Shown in pieces: positions 60,918-64,000 of a stretch of 64,000 nt of DNA. Below the pieces are notes generated by a model that saw nothing but the letters and a program-made list of their open reading frames with translations, made no database searches and was not told the origin of the DNA. The stretch spans positions 62,001-126,000 of the forward strand of contig NZ_VDMO01000008.1 in assembly GCF_006335125.1 (NCBI RefSeq). The letters are read 5' to 3'. The first letter of the stretch is position 1; each line of letters opens with the position of its first letter. Made by a program: the position numbers and the translations under genes. The DNA is from Deinococcus radiopugnans ATCC 19172 (GTDB taxonomy: Bacteria; Deinococcota; Deinococci; Deinococcales; Deinococcaceae).

Positions 60918-62486
60918 ATGAAAGAAATTCTGCTCCCCGAACTGGCCGAAAGCGTTGTCGAAGGCGAAATCCTCAAATGGCTGGTGGAGGAAGGCGACAC
61001 CATCGCCCTGGAACAGCCGCTGTGCGAGGTTATGACCGACAAGGTGACCGTGGAACTGCCCAGCCCGGCGGCGGGCATCCTGAGCAAGCGCATGGCCCAG
61101 GAGGGCGACGTGGTGGCCGTTCACGCCGTCATCGCCCTGATCGACGAGAGCGGGCAGGCAGGCGCGGCAGCCCCGGCTGCACAACCCAGCCCCACCCAGG
61201 CCATTCAGGACAGCGGCGAGAACCCTGGCACCGCCGACGCCCAGTTGCCCCCCCAGGCCCAGGAGGAGCGCGAGCAAGTCGCCCAGGAGGAACAGGGCGG
61301 CAGCATCGTGGAGGCCGGCCACATGAAGGGCGGGGCCGATGACGACTCCAGCAGCCTGTTCAAGGCGTTCGCCTCCGACGAGCAGGTCAAGGTGCAGGGC
61401 CTGGGCAGCCGCAGCGGCAGCAGTGCGCCGGGCAGCTCCACCGCCGGAACCGGAATGCTGAACCGCGAGCCTGCGCCCGCCACCCGCGCCGATGGCCGGG
61501 TGCTGGCCGTGCCCGCCGCCCGCCAGCTGGCCCGCGAGCTGGGCATTGACTTGGCGCAGGTGCAGGGCAGCGGCCCCAACGGGCGCATCCGGGTGCAGGA
61601 CGTGACGGCGCATGGGCAGGGCGGGGGAGAGCAGGCGTCGGCGCCTCAGCAGCAGGCTCCGACTCAGACACAGGCGCAGGCGCCCCAGACCCAGAGCGCC
61701 CCTTCACAGCCCGCCGCGAAGGGTGCAGGTAGCATGCCCGTCGCCCCCGTCCAGTACCGCACGCCCAAGGGGTACGAGCATCTGGAAGACCGCGTGCCGC
61801 TGCGCGGAATGCGCCGGGCCATCAGCAACCAGATGCAGGCCAGCCACCTGTACACCGTCCGCACGCTGACCGTGGACGAGGTCAACCTGACCAAGCTGGT
61901 GGAGTTCCGGGGCCGGGTCAAGGACGAGGCCAGGGCGGCGGGCGTCAAGCTGTCTTACCTGCCGTTCATCTTCAAGGCGGTCACGGCGGCCCTGAAGAAG
62001 TACCCCAGCCTCAACACCTCCTTCGACGAAGCCAGCGGCGAGATCGTGCAGAAGCGCTACTACCACATGGGCATGGCCGTCGCCACCGACGCGGGACTGA
62101 CCGTGCCGGTGCTGAAGGACGTGAACCAGAAGAGCATCTTTGAATTGGCGAATGAAGTCGTCGATCTGGCGGGCCGCGCGCAGGCGGGCAAACTGGCCCC
62201 GGATGAGCTGGCCGGCAGCACCTTTTCCATTACCAACATCGGCTCCATCGGCGCGCTGTTCTCGTTCCCGATCATCAACGTGCCCGACGCCGCCATTCTG
62301 GGCATCCACAGCATCGTCAAGCGGCCCATCGTGGACGAACACGACAACATCGTCGTGGCCCACATGATGTACCTGAGCCTGTCCTTCGATCACCGTCTGG
62401 TGGACGGCGCGGAGGCCGCCCGCTTCTGCAAGGAAGTGATCCGCCTGCTGGAAAACCCGGACCGACTGATGCTCGAAGCGATGTAA
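60918..62486 (+). CDS. bkdC: 2-oxoacid dehydrogenase E2 (dihydrolipoyl acyltransferase)
   Basis: Core of the complex; transfers the acyl group to CoA. 522 residues: one lipoyl domain at 1-75 with the lipoylated Lys in EVMTDKVTVELPSP, a long Gln/Ala/Gly linker, the peripheral E3-binding domain (about 195-230: LAVPAARQLARELGIDLAQV, GSGPNGRI), a second flexible linker, and the catalytic domain ending in SFDHRLVDGAEAARF with the active-site His/Asp. No E3 gene is in the window. The stop codon lies on the first base of a structured repeat. Confidence 0.95.
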   Translation: MKEILLPELAESVVEGEILKWLVEEGDTIALEQPLCEVMTDKVTVELPSPAAGILSKRMAQEGDVVAVHAVIALIDESGQAGAAAPAAQPSPTQAIQDSGENPGTADAQLPPQAQEEREQVAQEEQGGSIVEAGHMKGGADDDSSSLFKAFASDEQVKVQGLGSRSGSSAPGSSTAGTGMLNREPAPATRADGRVLAVPAARQLARELGIDLAQVQGSGPNGRIRVQDVTAHGQGGGEQASAPQQQAPTQTQAQAPQTQSAPSQPAAKGAGSMPVAPVQYRTPKGYEHLEDRVPLRGMRRAISNQMQASHLYTVRTLTVDEVNLTKLVEFRGRVKDEARAAGVKLSYLPFIFKAVTAALKKYPSLNTSFDEASGEIVQKRYYHMGMAVATDAGLTVPVLKDVNQKSIFELANEVVDLAGRAQAGKLAPDELAGSTFSITNIGSIGALFSFPIINVPDAAILGIHSIVKRPIVDEHDNIVVAHMMYLSLSFDHRLVDGAEAARFCKEVIRLLENPDRLMLEAM

Positions 62487-62643
62487 TACGGACTCCGATT
62501 GAAAGGTGTTGGAAACACCTGGAAATCCGAGCGGACTTGCAAAGCTGCGAAGCAGAGCGAGAAAGAGAAAAACGTCCCTCCGGACGTGGAATGTAGGAAC
62601 CGGGAGAGCGCCGGTTCCTACACGAAACAAACGGAATCCGTAT
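62486..62643. repeat. Structured dispersed repeat, copy 2
   Basis: 158 bp element, ends ATACGGACTCCG and CGGAATCCGTAT (inverted repeat, 11 of 12). It shares the AGGTGTT/AACACCT hairpin and the right-hand stem with copy 1; here the stem TGTAGGAACCGG/CCGGTTCCTACA is perfect. An extra ACGTCC/GGACGT hairpin and about 20 bp more in the middle distinguish it. It begins on the last base of the E2 stop codon. Confidence 0.9.
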
Positions 62644-62787
62644 AACCCCCCGCTGTGCTGCAACTCCCAAGCTGACCTCAAGATGCGCCCGCGATTCGTC
62701 AAGGGCGCATCAGCTTGAAAGATTAAAGTGGAGCATCGGGGAAGTCCGCTGCGGCCTCCCCTTCCACCCCTCTCCAGGAGACTTCGT

Positions 62788-62793
62788 TACACT
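62788..62793 (+). promoter_or_regulatory. Leaderless -10 box choosing ATG 62800
   Basis: TACACT lies three bases before ATG 62797 and six before ATG 62800; the usual spacing favours the second ATG. Confidence 0.6.
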
Positions 62794-62799
62794 GCCATG

Positions 62800-63228
62800 A
62801 TGACCCGCATTCTGATTCCCTTGCTGTGCCTGACGGCCCTGCCCCCGGCGGCAGCGGCCCTGAAGGTGCAGGTCTGGGACCGGGAATTGCAGACCAAGGT
62901 GGGCGACGGTGAAACCAGCGGCAGCAAGCTGGTCATGCAGTTTGTCGGCGACTACGACGGCCCGGTGGTGGTGCTGTTCGCCCAGACCGACGAGGAAAAG
63001 TCGCGCGTGACCTTTCCCGGCCTCAAGAGCAGCTACAACGGCGTGCTCAGCAAGGGGCAGCTGACCCTGCAACTGCCAGCCGCTGGAGCCAGTGCCGCCA
63101 ACACCTCCCTGACCCTGGGCAAATTCCTCTCTCCCTTTAAACTCACCCTCAGCGCCCAGCCTGCCGGACAGGCCCTGAGCCTGCCGGGCCTCAAGACCAC
63201 GGAGTCGGCGGCCAAGGACAGCAAGTAG
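62800..63228 (+). CDS. Secreted protein of unknown function
   Basis: 142 residues with a signal peptide ([19 protein letters not shown]). The mature part is beta-rich ([50 protein letters not shown]) and ends in a charged tail. No family recognised. It lies 38 bp before an OmpR-type regulator but may be transcribed independently of it. Confidence 0.75.
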   Translation: MTRILIPLLCLTALPPAAAALKVQVWDRELQTKVGDGETSGSKLVMQFVGDYDGPVVVLFAQTDEEKSRVTFPGLKSSYNGVLSKGQLTLQLPAAGASAANTSLTLGKFLSPFKLTLSAQPAGQALSLPGLKTTESAAKDSK

Positions 63229-63266
63229 GCCCGTCCCGTCCCCGCCCCACCCCTCAAGGAGAGTGC

Positions 63267-63926
<660 letters not shown>

Positions 63927-63948
63927 GCCGCATGCTGCCTCCCGCACG

Positions 63949-63992
63949 CCCCGCCCCGCCCGTGCCAGCAACTGGCACACGGCGGGGCGGGG
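63949..63992 (+). terminator. GC-rich hairpin after the response regulator
   Basis: Outer stem CCCCGCCCCGCC/GGCGGGGCGGGG (12 bp) and inner stem GTGCCAG-CAA-CTGGCAC (7 bp), separated by a small bulge; 22 bp after the stop. A very stable stem without a visible U-run. Confidence 0.75.
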
Positions 63993-64000
63993 CATTGACG

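Overview
The window is a high-GC bacterial chromosome segment that fits Deinococcus. The evidence: a string of genes whose start codon lies 5-7 bases after a TANNNT -10 box (leaderless transcription); a bacillithiol reductase homologue; a MurE whose substrate motif departs from the usual DNPR, as expected for ornithine-type peptidoglycan; a 2-oxoisovalerate dehydrogenase very like that of Thermus; and a ParABS locus with GTTTCCCGTGAAAC sites. Genus assignment is inference. No phage, IS transposase, CRISPR array or rRNA was seen.

Layout. 1-8.5 kb: a catabolic block of malate synthase (5' end outside the window), an IclR regulator, a second divergent malate synthase-like enzyme, AllC, AllB, AllE and a malic enzyme. 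Read as a route, allantoin is opened to allantoate, cut to ureidoglycine and deaminated to ureidoglycolate; glyoxylate released from it would be condensed to malate and decarboxylated to pyruvate. The ureidoglycolate-to-glyoxylate step (AllA) is not visible. 8.6-12 kb: a YhgE/Pip membrane protein divergent from a TetR regulator with a clear operator. 12-17.6 kb: a BCS1-like AAA ATPase, a Crp/Fnr regulator, an acyl-CoA dehydrogenase, and an orphan response regulator. 17.7-31 kb: tRNA-Val and tRNA-Cys and mostly housekeeping genes (GDPD lipoprotein, purA, YjbQ, a hydroxyacid-oxoacid transhydrogenase-like enzyme, a dsRNA-binding protein operon, PspC, M20 and S9 peptidases, fumC). 31-34 kb: a lower-GC accessory patch with an NPCBM/beta-helix lipoprotein and about 0.7 kb of non-coding DNA. 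34-51.6 kb: kbl, menG/ubiE, murE, an NCS2 permease, coaBC, argR, transporters, an aminotransferase, envelope proteins, a YpdA homologue and a VanW protein. 51.7-56.4 kb: parB-parA-rsmG-LAGLIDADG-like gene-parS-mnmG. 56.5-62.5 kb: a class V aminotransferase-fold enzyme and a branched-chain 2-oxoacid dehydrogenase operon (E1a, E1b, E2; no E3 seen). 62.5-64 kb: a secreted protein and an OmpR-type response regulator.

Three kinds of non-coding structure stand out. First, two copies of a 137-158 bp structured repeat share terminal inverted repeats and carry compensatory stem changes; a different 128 bp element with 14 bp terminal inverted repeats supplies the stop codon of the AAA gene. Second, leaderless -10 boxes fix several start codons. 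Third, well-formed palindromes at promoters (TetR, the branched-chain dehydrogenase operon, the S9 peptidase, upstream of kbl) point to specific repressors.
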